Source: Vibrio sp. SNU_ST1 | GTDB lineage: Bacteria > Pseudomonadota > Gammaproteobacteria > Enterobacterales > Vibrionaceae | Reading direction: 5' to 3' | NCBI RefSeq assembly: GCF_030563405.1 | Contig: NZ_CP130749.1 | Span: forward strand, 1,302,001-1,366,000 | Length of the DNA stretch: 64,000 nt | Shown here: positions 18,833 to 28,109 of the stretch, piece by piece | How the letters are laid out: each line of letters starts with the position of its first letter | Position numbering within the stretch: position 1 is the stretch's first letter | The notes under the pieces: generated by a model | What the model was told of the DNA's origin: nothing | Seen by the model: only the letters and a program-made list of their open reading frames with translations | Database searches by the model: none | Program-made: the position numbers and the translations under genes

Positions 18833-20752
18833 ATGATCACAACATTGATCAATCAAAATTTGATTAAGCTTTCGCTTAGCGCTAATTCAAAAGAAGAAGT
18901 ATTTAAAGAGCTGATAGACGTACTTTACGCACAAGGCAGAATCTCAGACAAAACACAGTTTCTTGCCGATATCAAAGCTCGTGAAGAACAAGGTAATACC
19001 GGATTTGAAGAAGGCATTGCCCTACCACATGCGAAAAGTGCAGCGGTCATCAAACCCGCGGTTGTTATCGGTGTCCATCAACAGGGTATCGAGTACGGCG
19101 CAGATGACGGCCAGCCATCAAAACTGTTCTTCATGATTGCGTCTCCAGATGGCGGCGATGATCACCACATCGAAGTATTGGCAGAGCTTTCTTCAAAACT
19201 GATTGAAGAAGGCTTTATCGAAAGCTTCATGAATGCTGACTCTGAACAAGAAGCATTGGAGCTACTACTTCAGAAGCCTGAGCCATCAGCAACTGAAACC
19301 AACGAAACTGAAACCAACATAGAAAAACAAGGTTTCATCATTGGTGTCACTGGCTGCCCAGCTGGCGTTGCACACACTTATTTAGCAGCTGAAGCGCTAG
19401 AGAAAGGCGCGGCGGCTCTTGGCTACGACATCAAGGTAGAGACCAACGGTTCTATCGGGGTTAAAAACAGCCCAACTCAAGAAGAAATCGAACGCGCAGA
19501 CGCTATCGTTGTTGCTTGTGACAAACAAGTCGACATGGCTCGCTTTGCTGGAAAGCGCGTGATCAAAACCAACGTAAAAGCGCCAATCAAAGACGCGCAA
19601 GGCTTGATCCAACAAGCACTCAACGCACCGAGCTACCAAGCCGAGCAATCGACAACCAATCAATCTGTCGCAGAGAAAGCATCACAAGCACGTTCAGACC
19701 TTTACCGTTACTTGATGAATGGCGTATCACACATGATTCCATTCGTGGTGACGGGCGGCCTTTTGATTGCCCTTGCACTGGCGATTGGCGGCGAGCCAAG
19801 TGAATCAGGCATGGCGATTCCTGCTGGTAGCATGTGGAACCAAATTCTAGAAGTGGGTGTGGTTGCCTTCACATTGATGATCCCAATCTTGGCTGGCTAC
19901 ATTGCTTACGCGATTGCTGACCGCCCTGCCCTAACTCCAGGTTTGATTGGCGGTTGGATTGCTAACAACGGCTCTTTCTACGGCGCTGACGCAGGTACAG
20001 GCTTCATTGGCGCAATCATCGCCGGCCTATTGGTGGGTTACTTCGTTAAATGGATTACGTCGTTCAACTACCACAAGTTCGTTCAACCGCTAGTGCCTAT
20101 CATGATCGCTCCGATCACAGGTTCTCTATTCATCGCGGGTCTATTCATCTTCGTCATTGGCGCGCCTATCGCGGGGCTTATGGATGCGCTTACTGCCCTA
20201 CTTACTAGCATGAGCACAGGCAACGTGGTGCTACTTGGTATCGTATTGGGTGGCATGGCTGGTTTCGATATGGGTGGCCCATTCAACAAGGTGGCGTTCC
20301 TATTCTCGGTTGGCATGATTGCCAGCGGTCAAACTCAGTTCATGGGCGCAATGGCGTGTGCTATCCCTGTCGCTCCACTAGGCATGGCTATCGCAACTAG
20401 GCTTGGCCGTAAGTTCAACCTATTCGAATCTTCTGAAATCGAAGCGGGGAAAGCAGCAGGTGCGATGGGCTTGGTGGGTATCTCTGAAGGTGCGATTCCT
20501 TTCGCGGCTCAAGACCCAATGTCGGTTATCCCTGCCAACGTACTTGGTTCAATGACTGCAGCGGTTATGGCGTTCTCATTCGGCATCACCAACAGCGTTG
20601 CTCACGGTGGTCCAGTGGTCGCTCTACTTGGCGCAATGAACTACCCAATGCTCGCACTTCTTTGCATGGCATCAGGTGCAGGTGTGACTGCGGTTACTTG
20701 TATCGCGCTTAAAAATCTACGCAAAGCCAAACTAACGACAGCTGCGGCTTAA
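18833..20752 (+). CDS. PTS fructose-family transporter, domain order IIA-IIB-IIC
   Basis: The 639-residue permease has IIA (1-150, H66 in GIALPHAKS), a linker rich in Thr/Glu/Asn (about 150-165), IIB (about 168-270, C175 in TGCPAGVAHT) and IIC (about 285-635) with FDMGGPFNKVAF. The A-B-C order matches MngA/HrsA of E. coli. No mannosylglycerate hydrolase is nearby. The next gene is manA, so the product is probably mannose-6-phosphate, analogous to the Bacillus ManP-ManA pairing. The upstream region has a half-match to a CRP site (TCAAAATCACA). Confidence 0.88.
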   Translation: MITTLINQNLIKLSLSANSKEEVFKELIDVLYAQGRISDKTQFLADIKAREEQGNTGFEEGIALPHAKSAAVIKPAVVIGVHQQGIEYGADDGQPSKLFFMIASPDGGDDHHIEVLAELSSKLIEEGFIESFMNADSEQEALELLLQKPEPSATETNETETNIEKQGFIIGVTGCPAGVAHTYLAAEALEKGAAALGYDIKVETNGSIGVKNSPTQEEIERADAIVVACDKQVDMARFAGKRVIKTNVKAPIKDAQGLIQQALNAPSYQAEQSTTNQSVAEKASQARSDLYRYLMNGVSHMIPFVVTGGLLIALALAIGGEPSESGMAIPAGSMWNQILEVGVVAFTLMIPILAGYIAYAIADRPALTPGLIGGWIANNGSFYGADAGTGFIGAIIAGLLVGYFVKWITSFNYHKFVQPLVPIMIAPITGSLFIAGLFIFVIGAPIAGLMDALTALLTSMSTGNVVLLGIVLGGMAGFDMGGPFNKVAFLFSVGMIASGQTQFMGAMACAIPVAPLGMAIATRLGRKFNLFESSEIEAGKAAGAMGLVGISEGAIPFAAQDPMSVIPANVLGSMTAAVMAFSFGITNSVAHGGPVVALLGAMNYPMLALLCMASGAGVTAVTCIALKNLRKAKLTTAAA

Positions 20753-20840
20753 GCCATTTCAACTCCAATGGCTTGAGCCCTTCGACCCTACTGTTTTTAG
20801 TAGCTAATAGTTTTTTAGGAACGAATAGAGCTCAAGCCAT
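20751..20840 (+). promoter_or_regulatory. Mutually exclusive hairpins between PTS gene and manA
   Basis: AAGCCATT (20751-20758) can pair with AATGGCTT (20767-20774). An overlapping TGGCTTGAGC (20769-20778) can pair instead with GCTCAAGCCA (20830-20839). A third small hairpin, CTACT/AGTAG, lies between. The shared arm makes the first two structures exclusive, which could tune manA expression relative to the PTS gene. Confidence 0.4.
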
Positions 20841-20862
20841 GTTTCCCTTCATGGTGATTTCG

Positions 20863-22080
20863 ATGTTTGATTTTTCTTTGACGAACGACTCGTTCGTACA
20901 ACGCTTTTTCTACCCTATGACCAACGTCATTCAAAACTACGCATGGGGTAGCCCTTCTTCATTCAGCCAACTGTTTGGTATTGATAACCAGTCTGGTGAG
21001 CCACAAGCGGAGATATGGATGGGCGCTCACCCGAATGGTTGCTCAATGGTGACCGACAATGGTCAGCAAACCACGTTGTCGAACTTGATTTCTAAGAATC
21101 TAAACCTATTTCTAAGCGAGAAAGTCGCGAGTCGTTTTGGCGAGCTACCATACCTTTTTAAGGTGTTAGCGGCGGAGAAAGCACTCTCTGTTCAGGTACA
21201 TCCGAACAAACAACAAGCAGAATCTGGCTATGCTCTAGAAGAGCAGCTAGGCATTCCAATGACCGCGGGCAACCGTAATTACAAGGATGCCAATCACAAG
21301 CCAGAACTGGTGTATGCCCTAACCGACTACACGGCGATGAATGGCTTTAGATCAATCAGCGAGATCCTTGAGCACTTCCACTACCTCGATATTCCAGAGT
21401 TACATTCGATGGTTAACGATCTCGCGGGCGATCAAACTCCCAATGGCTTAGCTTGCTTTTTTGCGAGCTTGTTGTCTTTGGAAGGTGAACAAAAAGGCAT
21501 GGCGCTTACCATGTTGATCATGAAGGCCAAGCTTTCAGGTACACCTGTGTTCCAATTGATTTCAGAACTGGAAGATCAATACCCAGGTGATGTAGGCCTG
21601 TTTGCCCCGCTGCTATTGAATGTGATAACCCTAAAGCCAGGGCAAGCCATGTATCTGGATGCCGAAACACCTCACGCTTACATCAAGGGGACAGGCTTAG
21701 AAATCATGGCGAACTCCGATAATGTGTTGCGCGCAGGATTGACGCCTAAATACATGGACGTGAATGAGCTGGTCTCTTGTACTCAATTCAATGAAAAGCC
21801 TGCGGATAAATTACTGCTAAGCCCGATAGAGCAAGGTGATGTGATGGAATACCAAATTCCAGTCGAGGATTTTAAGTTCTCTATCGTGCAGAATTCTCAT
21901 CAGAGAAAAATCACCACCGAAGGTGCCGAGATCCTACTGCCACTCGACGAATCCATGGTGCTTACTCACAAGTGCGGCGAAACCTGTGTGATAGAGAAAG
22001 GCCAATCGGTGTTCATTCCCGCTTACGCTGAGAGTTACAAACTGGACTGCGTTGGACGCGTAGCGCGTGCTTACAGCTAG
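20863..22080 (+). CDS. manA: Mannose-6-phosphate isomerase, class I
   Basis: This zinc enzyme interconverts mannose-6-P and fructose-6-P. It aligns end to end with E. coli ManA. VIQNYAWGS is near the start, QVHPNK and NHKPEL supply metal ligands, ETPHAYIKG carries another, and NSDNVLRAGLTPKY is the signature near the active site. The frame is open from 20773, but the first residues there are unlike the family. The ATG at 20863 has GGTG at a good distance, while the ATG at 20917 (MTNVIQNYAWG) gives the best match to the known N-terminus, so the start is uncertain. It follows the IIABC gene and links mannose uptake to glycolysis. Confidence 0.9.
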   Translation: MFDFSLTNDSFVQRFFYPMTNVIQNYAWGSPSSFSQLFGIDNQSGEPQAEIWMGAHPNGCSMVTDNGQQTTLSNLISKNLNLFLSEKVASRFGELPYLFKVLAAEKALSVQVHPNKQQAESGYALEEQLGIPMTAGNRNYKDANHKPELVYALTDYTAMNGFRSISEILEHFHYLDIPELHSMVNDLAGDQTPNGLACFFASLLSLEGEQKGMALTMLIMKAKLSGTPVFQLISELEDQYPGDVGLFAPLLLNVITLKPGQAMYLDAETPHAYIKGTGLEIMANSDNVLRAGLTPKYMDVNELVSCTQFNEKPADKLLLSPIEQGDVMEYQIPVEDFKFSIVQNSHQRKITTEGAEILLPLDESMVLTHKCGETCVIEKGQSVFIPAYAESYKLDCVGRVARAYS

Positions 22081-22108
22081 CTCTACAAAGTAAATACAAA
22101 CACTGATC

Positions 22109-22129
22109 ATGCCCTGCTTTGCGGGGCAT
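22109..22129 (+). terminator. Terminator after manA
   Basis: ATGCCCTGC-TTT-GCGGGGCAT has one G-T pair and is followed by TTTTTG. Confidence 0.85.
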
Positions 22130-22215
22130 TTTTGTTCCTAGTGCTTTTTTGTTCCTACAGAAAGTTATTTCAGCACCGAACTACAGCATCAAATATGACC
22201 CATCTCACACTGCAT

Positions 22216-22231
22216 TAATGATGCAAATCAC
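22216..22231. promoter_or_regulatory. Candidate CRP site
   Basis: AATGA-TGCAAA-TCACA has a perfect right half and a partial left half of TGTGA-N6-TCACA. It sits about 115 bp upstream of the IIA gene, where catabolite control of a PTS operon is expected. Confidence 0.4.
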
Positions 22232-22344
22232 ACTTAATTTTGCTGGATACAAATGTACAGTGAAGGGCTTTTATTTGCTATTTCGCGAATCGGGTTAATC
22301 CATTAATTTTAATTCAAGAACTTCAATCGTGAATGAGTTAATAA

Positions 22345-22785
22345 ATGATCACACAGCTAACTAACGTCAACTTAATTAATAACAACCTTCAAGCGAATAA
22401 TAAAAAAGAACTGTTTGAAGAATTGGCAGGCATGTTATTTGAGAACAACCGAATCAGCAATAAAGAAGCCTTCTTGGCAGACATCGAAATTCGTGAATCT
22501 CAAAGCATTACCTCGATGGACGGCATCGCTTATCCACACTCGAAAAGTAAGTCAGTAACAGAGCCAGCAATCGCTGTCGGAGTTAAGCGTGAAGGTATCG
22601 AGTATGGCGATGAAGACGGCATTAATCCAACCGTGTTTTTTATGATTGCCTCACCAGATAACGGTGCAGACCATCATATTTATGTACTACAAGAACTATT
22701 TGGAAAATTCAGTGATGAATTTATCCAAAATATCCATAACGCAAAAGATGAACATCAAATCCTTAATATTTTAATTAATTCATAA
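22345..22785 (+). CDS. Stand-alone PTS fructose-family IIA component
   Basis: The 146-residue IIA domain has phospho-His H65 in GIAYPHSKS. It is closely similar in plan to the IIA parts of the two larger permeases in this locus. It takes phosphate from HPr and gives it to the IIB of the next gene, which starts 13 nt downstream in the same operon and lacks its own IIA. Confidence 0.87.
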   Translation: MITQLTNVNLINNNLQANNKKELFEELAGMLFENNRISNKEAFLADIEIRESQSITSMDGIAYPHSKSKSVTEPAIAVGVKREGIEYGDEDGINPTVFFMIASPDNGADHHIYVLQELFGKFSDEFIQNIHNAKDEHQILNILINS

Positions 22786-22798
22786 GGCGTAGACAATT

Positions 22799-24229
22799 AT
22801 GAGCACCCTAGCAAACCAAGCTACGAATACCAGTAGCAATTCTAACAAAACAAATAAGAATAGTAGCAGCGACTATAAAAAGATCCTTAGCACCATGAAA
22901 GGCCACCTGCTTTTTGGTACATCACACATGCTACCTTTCATTGTAGCCGGTGGTGTTCTGTTGGCTTTAGCGGTAATGGCATCAGGTAAAGGTGCAGTTC
23001 CAGCAGACGGCTTGCTGGCAGACATCTCTAATATCGGCATCAAAGGCCTTGTTCTTTTCCCAATCATTCTTGGCGGCTTTATTGGTTACTCAATTGCAGA
23101 TAAACCAGCACTAGCACCTGCGATGATATCTTCTGGCATCATGGCAGACATGGGCGGCGGCTTCCTTGGTTGTATCGTGGCTGGCTTTATTGCAGGTGGT
23201 GTGGTGCTTCAACTCAAGAAGATCCCACTTTCTACCAACATGACAGCGTTAGGTGCGTACTTCATCTACCCGCTTCTAGGCACATTAATCTCTGCAGGTA
23301 TCGTACTGTGGGGCATTGGTGAACCAATCAAGCTGTTCATGTCTTCAATGAACGAGTTCCTAGCGTCAATGGCTGGCGCGTCTAAGATGGTTCTAGGCAC
23401 AATCCTTGGTGGTATGACGGCGTTTGATATGGGCGGCCCTATCAACAAAGTAGCAACCCTATTTGCTCAAACTCAAGTAGACACACAACCATGGCTAATG
23501 GGCGGCGTAGGCATTGCGATTTGTACACCACCTCTAGGCATGGCACTGGCGACGTTCCTATTCAAAAACAAGTTCTCTAAACAAGAACAAGAAGCAGGTA
23601 AAGCGGCTGCAATCATGGGTTCTATCGGTATCTCTGAAGGCGCTATCCCGTTCGCAGCGAACGACCCAATGCGCGTACTTCCTTCAATTGTTGCTGGTGG
23701 TATCGTTGGCTGTGTGTTCGGCTTCATGACAGACGTTCTACTGCACGCACCATGGGGCGGCCTAATCACTGCGCCAGTATCAAGCAACATTCCAATGTAC
23801 ATAGTCGGTATTGCACTTGGCTCACTAACCACAGCCGTTATCGTTGGCTTCTGGAAACCTGTCGCGGTTGAAACCGAAGAAGACATGGTTGAAGCGCCAG
23901 TACAAGCTCAAACAACTCCTGTAGCAGGCGAAGGCGAGTACGACATCGTAGCCGTAACATGTTGCCCTTCTGGTGTTGCACACACCTTCATGGCGGCTAA
24001 AGCACTGGAAAAAGCAGGCTTAGCAGCAGGCCTTAAGATTAAGGTAGAAACACAAGGTCAAAATGGTATCCAAAACCGCATCACCGACCTAGATGTAGCG
24101 AACGCGAAGCTGGTTATCTTGGCTCACGATATTCAAGTGAAAGACGCTCACCGCTTTGCCAATGCGAACGTGATTGAGTGCTCAACCAAGGAAGCAATGA
24201 AGAAAGCTGCGACTATGGTGGCGATCTAA
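22799..24229 (+). CDS. PTS fructose-family transporter, domain order IIC-IIB
   Basis: The 476-residue permease has an Asn/Ser/Lys-rich N-terminus (residues 8-26), IIC at about 30-355 (FDMGGPINKVATLFAQ), and IIB at about 378-476 with the phospho-Cys in CCPSGVAHT (second Cys, C389). It is very similar to the minus-strand permease ending at 14395, minus the IIA, which is encoded by the gene just upstream. The pair probably arose by splitting or fusion of the same ancestor. The substrate is likely mannose or fructose. Confidence 0.88.
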   Translation: MSTLANQATNTSSNSNKTNKNSSSDYKKILSTMKGHLLFGTSHMLPFIVAGGVLLALAVMASGKGAVPADGLLADISNIGIKGLVLFPIILGGFIGYSIADKPALAPAMISSGIMADMGGGFLGCIVAGFIAGGVVLQLKKIPLSTNMTALGAYFIYPLLGTLISAGIVLWGIGEPIKLFMSSMNEFLASMAGASKMVLGTILGGMTAFDMGGPINKVATLFAQTQVDTQPWLMGGVGIAICTPPLGMALATFLFKNKFSKQEQEAGKAAAIMGSIGISEGAIPFAANDPMRVLPSIVAGGIVGCVFGFMTDVLLHAPWGGLITAPVSSNIPMYIVGIALGSLTTAVIVGFWKPVAVETEEDMVEAPVQAQTTPVAGEGEYDIVAVTCCPSGVAHTFMAAKALEKAGLAAGLKIKVETQGQNGIQNRITDLDVANAKLVILAHDIQVKDAHRFANANVIECSTKEAMKKAATMVAI

Positions 24230-24310
24230 AACTAAAGGCTATCTAAATAAAGAATCAATAAATTAGTGAATGCTCACTATTGATAAAGTAACTCCCCCTA
24301 GAAACTAAAA

Positions 24311-24338
24311 CCCCCATTCGCCTTGTCAGCGAATGGGG
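24311..24338. terminator. Bidirectional terminator
   Basis: CCCCATTCGC / GCGAATGGGG with a 7-nt loop is followed by ATTTTAT. It lies between the convergent PTS and binding-protein genes. Confidence 0.88.
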
Positions 24339-24368
24339 ATTTTATATTTATATAATGTTCAAAGATTT

Positions 24369-25994
24369 TTACTGCTTGATATAAAGATCCTTAGAATAGA
24401 TACGGCCTTCTACGTTGTTCTTCGCAAAGCCACCGACACTTGGTCTCACTAAGCGTGCTTGCATGTAGTAGTAGATTGGCGCGATGGGCATATCTTCAGC
24501 CAATAACTGCTCTGCTTGGTCATAGAAACCTTGGCGATCTTGTTCACTAGTTGCAGCTAATGCGTTATCCATTGCTAAATCGTATTTTTCATTATTGTAA
24601 CGAGCAAAGTTACCTGAAGACTCCGATCGCAGTAAGCTTAAGAAGGTCGACGCTTCATTGTAGTCGCCACACCAAGACGCTCGCATCACATCAAAATCAC
24701 CTTGTCGACGTGATACTAAATAAGACTTCCACTCTTGGTTCTCTAACTCAACTTGCGCGCCTAAGTTACTTTTCAGCATGGATGCAATCGCCACCGCAAT
24801 CGACTTGTTCGACTCACTGGTGTTGTAGAGCAGTTTAAAATCCAATGGGTTAGACGTATCGTACCCGGCTTCTTTCAACAGCTCTTTCGCCTTTTGGTCA
24901 CGTTCCCTTTGAATCCATGTACTGTACTCAGGTTGAGTGGCATCAAAACCTGCCGTGTATTCATGAGCAAAGGTATAAGCCGGTAAGTTACCTACTTGAG
25001 TCACTCCATTAGTAATCACATTACGCATCATGGAATAAGACACCGCTTTACGCACTCGCGCATCATCAAACGGAGGGCGTGTGGTATTGAACGCGTAATA
25101 GTAAGTACACAATAAAGGCACCGCGGTATACGCGTCTTGATATTTCATTTTTAACTGCTGCGCCATGTGTGTCGGCACATCAGACGTAATATCGACCTCG
25201 CCCACTGCATAGCGATTAATAGACGCATTCTGGTTCTCAAACGGAATGTAAGTCACTTGGGTTAAGTGCGTATCTGAACTGTCCCAATAGTTAGGGTTCT
25301 TCTTCAGTTCAATACGCTCGTTAACCACCCACTCGCCTAAAACAAACGCGCCATTGCCAACAAACTGCTTCGGATCGCTCCACGGCTTATCGCTGTTTTC
25401 TAGCGTTGCCTTGTGAACGGGCATCATAGCTGTGTGACCTGTCATCGCGACAAAGTATGGCACTTTGCTATCGAGTTCGAATTTCACCGTGTGCTTATCA
25501 ACAGCCGAGATACCGAGATCTTCAACAGGCTTCTTACCTTCTGCCACATCAGCGATATTTTTGATTTGAGTTAGCTTGAGATACCACACATTTGGCGAAG
25601 CGAGTTTCGGGTCGACCGCGCGTCTTATTGCATACACGAAATCATCGGCCGTCACCGGATCGCCATTCGACCATTGCGCATCTTTACGCAGGTGAAATAC
25701 AAACGTCTGGTTGTCTTCGGTTTCCCAAGATTCCGCGACACCCGGGGTTATATTGCCATCGCGATCTTGGATCACTAAGCCCTCAAACAGATCGCGTAGT
25801 ATGTGCATTTCAGGCAAGCCTTCTGCCTTTGCCGGATCAAGCGTCGCTGCTTCTGCATCATTAGCACGCACCAAATGTTGGTCTTTTGCCAGTGAAACAC
25901 CAGCAGGTAAGGTTTCAGCAACGGCAGTCACTGAGATAAAAGGGGTCAATAAAGATGAAATGAGTAAAGCCGTTGAATGTTTCTTAAAATCCAT
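24369..25994 (-). CDS. Peptide ABC-transporter periplasmic binding protein (OppA/MppA-like)
   Basis: The 541-residue secreted protein belongs to SBP family 5. The start at 25994 (MDFKKHSTALLISSLL) gives a signal peptide with a likely cut after AVA-E; the upstream frame to 26045 does not. The body shows LVRANDAEAATLDPAKAEG and FVFHLRKDAQWSNGDPVTADDF, as in OppA and MppA. No permease or ATPase genes are adjacent. It is divergent from mpaA, whose product cleaves murein tripeptide, so uptake of cell-wall peptides through a permease encoded elsewhere (as MppA does with Opp in E. coli) is a reasonable inference. Confidence 0.85.
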   Translation of the reverse strand: MDFKKHSTALLISSLLTPFISVTAVAETLPAGVSLAKDQHLVRANDAEAATLDPAKAEGLPEMHILRDLFEGLVIQDRDGNITPGVAESWETEDNQTFVFHLRKDAQWSNGDPVTADDFVYAIRRAVDPKLASPNVWYLKLTQIKNIADVAEGKKPVEDLGISAVDKHTVKFELDSKVPYFVAMTGHTAMMPVHKATLENSDKPWSDPKQFVGNGAFVLGEWVVNERIELKKNPNYWDSSDTHLTQVTYIPFENQNASINRYAVGEVDITSDVPTHMAQQLKMKYQDAYTAVPLLCTYYYAFNTTRPPFDDARVRKAVSYSMMRNVITNGVTQVGNLPAYTFAHEYTAGFDATQPEYSTWIQRERDQKAKELLKEAGYDTSNPLDFKLLYNTSESNKSIAVAIASMLKSNLGAQVELENQEWKSYLVSRRQGDFDVMRASWCGDYNEASTFLSLLRSESSGNFARYNNEKYDLAMDNALAATSEQDRQGFYDQAEQLLAEDMPIAPIYYYMQARLVRPSVGGFAKNNVEGRIYSKDLYIKQ

Positions 25995-26104
25995 GTTTTT
26001 TTGCTCTCCTAGCCTATCTTTGAAGCAAAGTAATATAATTAACAATGCGACGGTTGACGTGTTTTGACGCTATGGTTTATTTAATAGAGGTCATCTAAAT
26101 AGTA

Positions 26105-26272
26105 GTTATACCAATCACAGTAAGTAAGTGTTCAAAAATAGCGCAGGAAAAGAGCTTGAGAACAAGGCGGATTTTTTCGATAAGTAGTTATTCTACAATC
26201 AAAAAATCTAACGACGTTATCGAGATTTTTAACAAGCTAGGGTGAACAGTTATTTACTACGATTGGTATTAC
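26105..26272. repeat. MITE-like intergenic repeat with ATACCAATC terminal repeats
   Basis: The element starts GTTATACCAATCACAGTAA and ends TTACTACGATTGGTATTAC, giving about 19-bp imperfect terminal inverted repeats. It contains an internal dyad around TAGTTATTCTAC. It encodes no protein. A second, degenerate copy in reverse orientation lies at 10727-10896. ATACCAATC-ended repeats of this size are common in Vibrio and Shewanella intergenic regions. It separates the binding-protein gene from mpaA. Confidence 0.75.
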
Positions 26273-26306
26273 TATTTGATAGTACTTGATCAATCAGGAG
26301 ATTAAG

Positions 26307-27017
26307 GTGAGTTTAATTCCAAGAACGGAAAGAGCTGCGTTTTCGATAAAGCCGCTGTCATATGGAAAATCGGTGTTGGGTGCACCCTTGCTCTATTTCC
26401 CCGCGCAAATCGAAAGCGAATCTCGCGGGCTGATCTTAGCAGGCACACACGGTGATGAAACCGCTTCTATCGCAGGTTTGTCTTGCGCGCTAAGAAGCTT
26501 ACCTGCCGCTAACTTACGACACGATGTGATCCTGTCGATGAACCCTGACGGCAATCAACTAGGCACTCGCGCCAACGCAAACCAAGTCGATCTAAACCGC
26601 GCTTTCCCTACGCAAAACTGGACAGAAAACGGCACCGTCTATCGCTGGAGCTCTCACACACCCGTCAGAGATGTAAAAGTGAAGACTGGCCAAACCGATC
26701 AGCTTGAACCTGAAGTGCAGTCACTCATCAACCTCATTGAACAGCGCCAACCTAAATTCGTCATCTCTTTTCACGAACCACTCGCCATGGTCGACGACCC
26801 AACTCAATCAGAACTCGCCTCTTGGTTAGGCAAGCAGTTCAACCTACCGCTCGTCGAAGACGTCGATTACGAAACCCCGGGCTCATTCGGCAATTGGTGC
26901 CAAGAAAGAAGCCTACCGTGTATTACCGTAGAACTGCCCCCCGTTTCTGCGGATCTGACTATTGAACAATATTTGGATGCGTTTGTGGCGGTGTTGGGGT
27001 GTGAGGAGATTGGTTAG
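26307..27017 (+). CDS. mpaA: Murein tripeptide amidase MpaA
   Basis: The 236-residue cytoplasmic M14-type zinc carboxypeptidase cleaves gamma-D-Glu-meso-diaminopimelate in murein tripeptide during wall recycling. Metal ligands are visible as THGDE (His and Glu) and the His in ISFHEP; the catalytic Glu is in TVELPP. RANANQVDLNRAFP and YETPGSFGNWC match E. coli MpaA closely. The GTG at 26307 is chosen because CAGGAG lies 6 nt upstream and the N-terminus then aligns with E. coli MpaA. A TTG at 26286 is possible but poorer. Confidence 0.92.
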   Translation: MSLIPRTERAAFSIKPLSYGKSVLGAPLLYFPAQIESESRGLILAGTHGDETASIAGLSCALRSLPAANLRHDVILSMNPDGNQLGTRANANQVDLNRAFPTQNWTENGTVYRWSSHTPVRDVKVKTGQTDQLEPEVQSLINLIEQRQPKFVISFHEPLAMVDDPTQSELASWLGKQFNLPLVEDVDYETPGSFGNWCQERSLPCITVELPPVSADLTIEQYLDAFVAVLGCEEIG

Positions 27018-27129
27018 ACAAGCACGTTTTTGGACAAAAGTGAGTCAGTTGCATTACTAAATTAGTATTTGACGGATAACCTGAGGTATTGCAAATCCTC
27101 TTATCGATTGGCCAAAGCAACTCATCCAC

Positions 27130-27230
27130 TACAACGCAGACCACCAACCTTAAAGCATTGTGCCGTAAATACTAAATTCAAAGCAAACCAAAAATGCCAA
27201 GCGTTGGGAACCTGTCTTAAACGCTTTGTA
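27130..27230 (-). other. attC site 1 (end of array, degenerate)
   Basis: Read on the minus strand it runs TACAAAGCGTTTAAGA ... CCAACGCTTGGCATTTTTGG ... TTTAGTATTTACGG ... CTGCGTTGTA. The central block is VCR-like, while the outer core sites are weakened, as is common for a terminal cassette. Confidence 0.6.
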
Positions 27231-27954
27231 TACGTTCTTCCATTGAGTATGCTTGTGTTACAAACTCACCACTATTGTCGATAATGGCGAGGTATAGTTT
27301 GGTAATCATTTTCTGAACATCAAACTGATTGTCCACAACTTCAAGTTCTAAACCTAATTTAGTTGAATAACTTTCTAGCACCCCTTTACGTATGACACCC
27401 TCGGTTGATTCAGAAAATTTTACTGTCCGCCCCTCGATAGACAAGCACTTACGTTGAGAACCATTATAAAAATGAGCCATAAAGGAAGCATAGTCTTTAG
27501 AAAATTGCATTTGGTCATTCGTAATGTCATATGCCATCAGCTCAATAGTTTGGATACTCTCAGAACTAATTGAACTAAAGTACCTCATGTTCACACTTTG
27601 AAGTTCAGTGATAGCATTTGCAAATGCTATAGAGGTATCTTTACAACCATCGTGAAATGTAAAGCTAGTCAGCGCTGTATGGCTTTTTAACATTCGATCA
27701 ATAGCATCTGTGTGCAATTCAGTTAAGCGTTCCTTTTTGTGTTGAACTTTCCATTGAGTCAATACATGGTAAGCAACTGCAAACGAAAGCCCGGCAAAAA
27801 CAAAACCACCAAAACTCAATGATAGGGACAACAAGTCGAAGAACGTCTTTGTTGGTATAGCTTCTGTTTCAATAACAACACTATTTACACCAAACCATGC
27901 ACCAATCACTATTCCGAGACAGAACAATAACATGCTAATAATTTTGAACTTCAT
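27217..27954 (-). CDS. Integron cassette gene 1: predicted membrane protein of unknown function
   Basis: The 245-residue protein has two N-terminal transmembrane segments (about residues 5-24 and 42-66) and a cytoplasmic helical remainder (from LTQWKVQHKKERLTEL). It is not recognised. The ATG at 27954 has GGAAACT immediately upstream. The stop lies inside attC 1 and the start is just inside attC 2, which defines a complete cassette. The topology, two helices followed by a soluble C-terminal domain, resembles other cassette and phage-defence-like membrane proteins, but no function is claimed. Confidence 0.7.
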   Translation of the reverse strand: MKFKIISMLLFCLGIVIGAWFGVNSVVIETEAIPTKTFFDLLSLSLSFGGFVFAGLSFAVAYHVLTQWKVQHKKERLTELHTDAIDRMLKSHTALTSFTFHDGCKDTSIAFANAITELQSVNMRYFSSISSESIQTIELMAYDITNDQMQFSKDYASFMAHFYNGSQRKCLSIEGRTVKFSESTEGVIRKGVLESYSTKLGLELEVVDNQFDVQKMITKLYLAIIDNSGEFVTQAYSMEERIQSV

Positions 27955-28109
27955 AGTTTCCTTTTTTGCATGAGCATATAACGCCCGCTTAAGGGGTGCC
28001 AACTTCAAACCCCAAACTTTACCTTTACCACCTTAATCACAAAAGCCAAACCGAAAATGCCTAGCGTTGGCAATGATCTTCACCCGATAAAATGGACACC
28101 CTCCTATCT

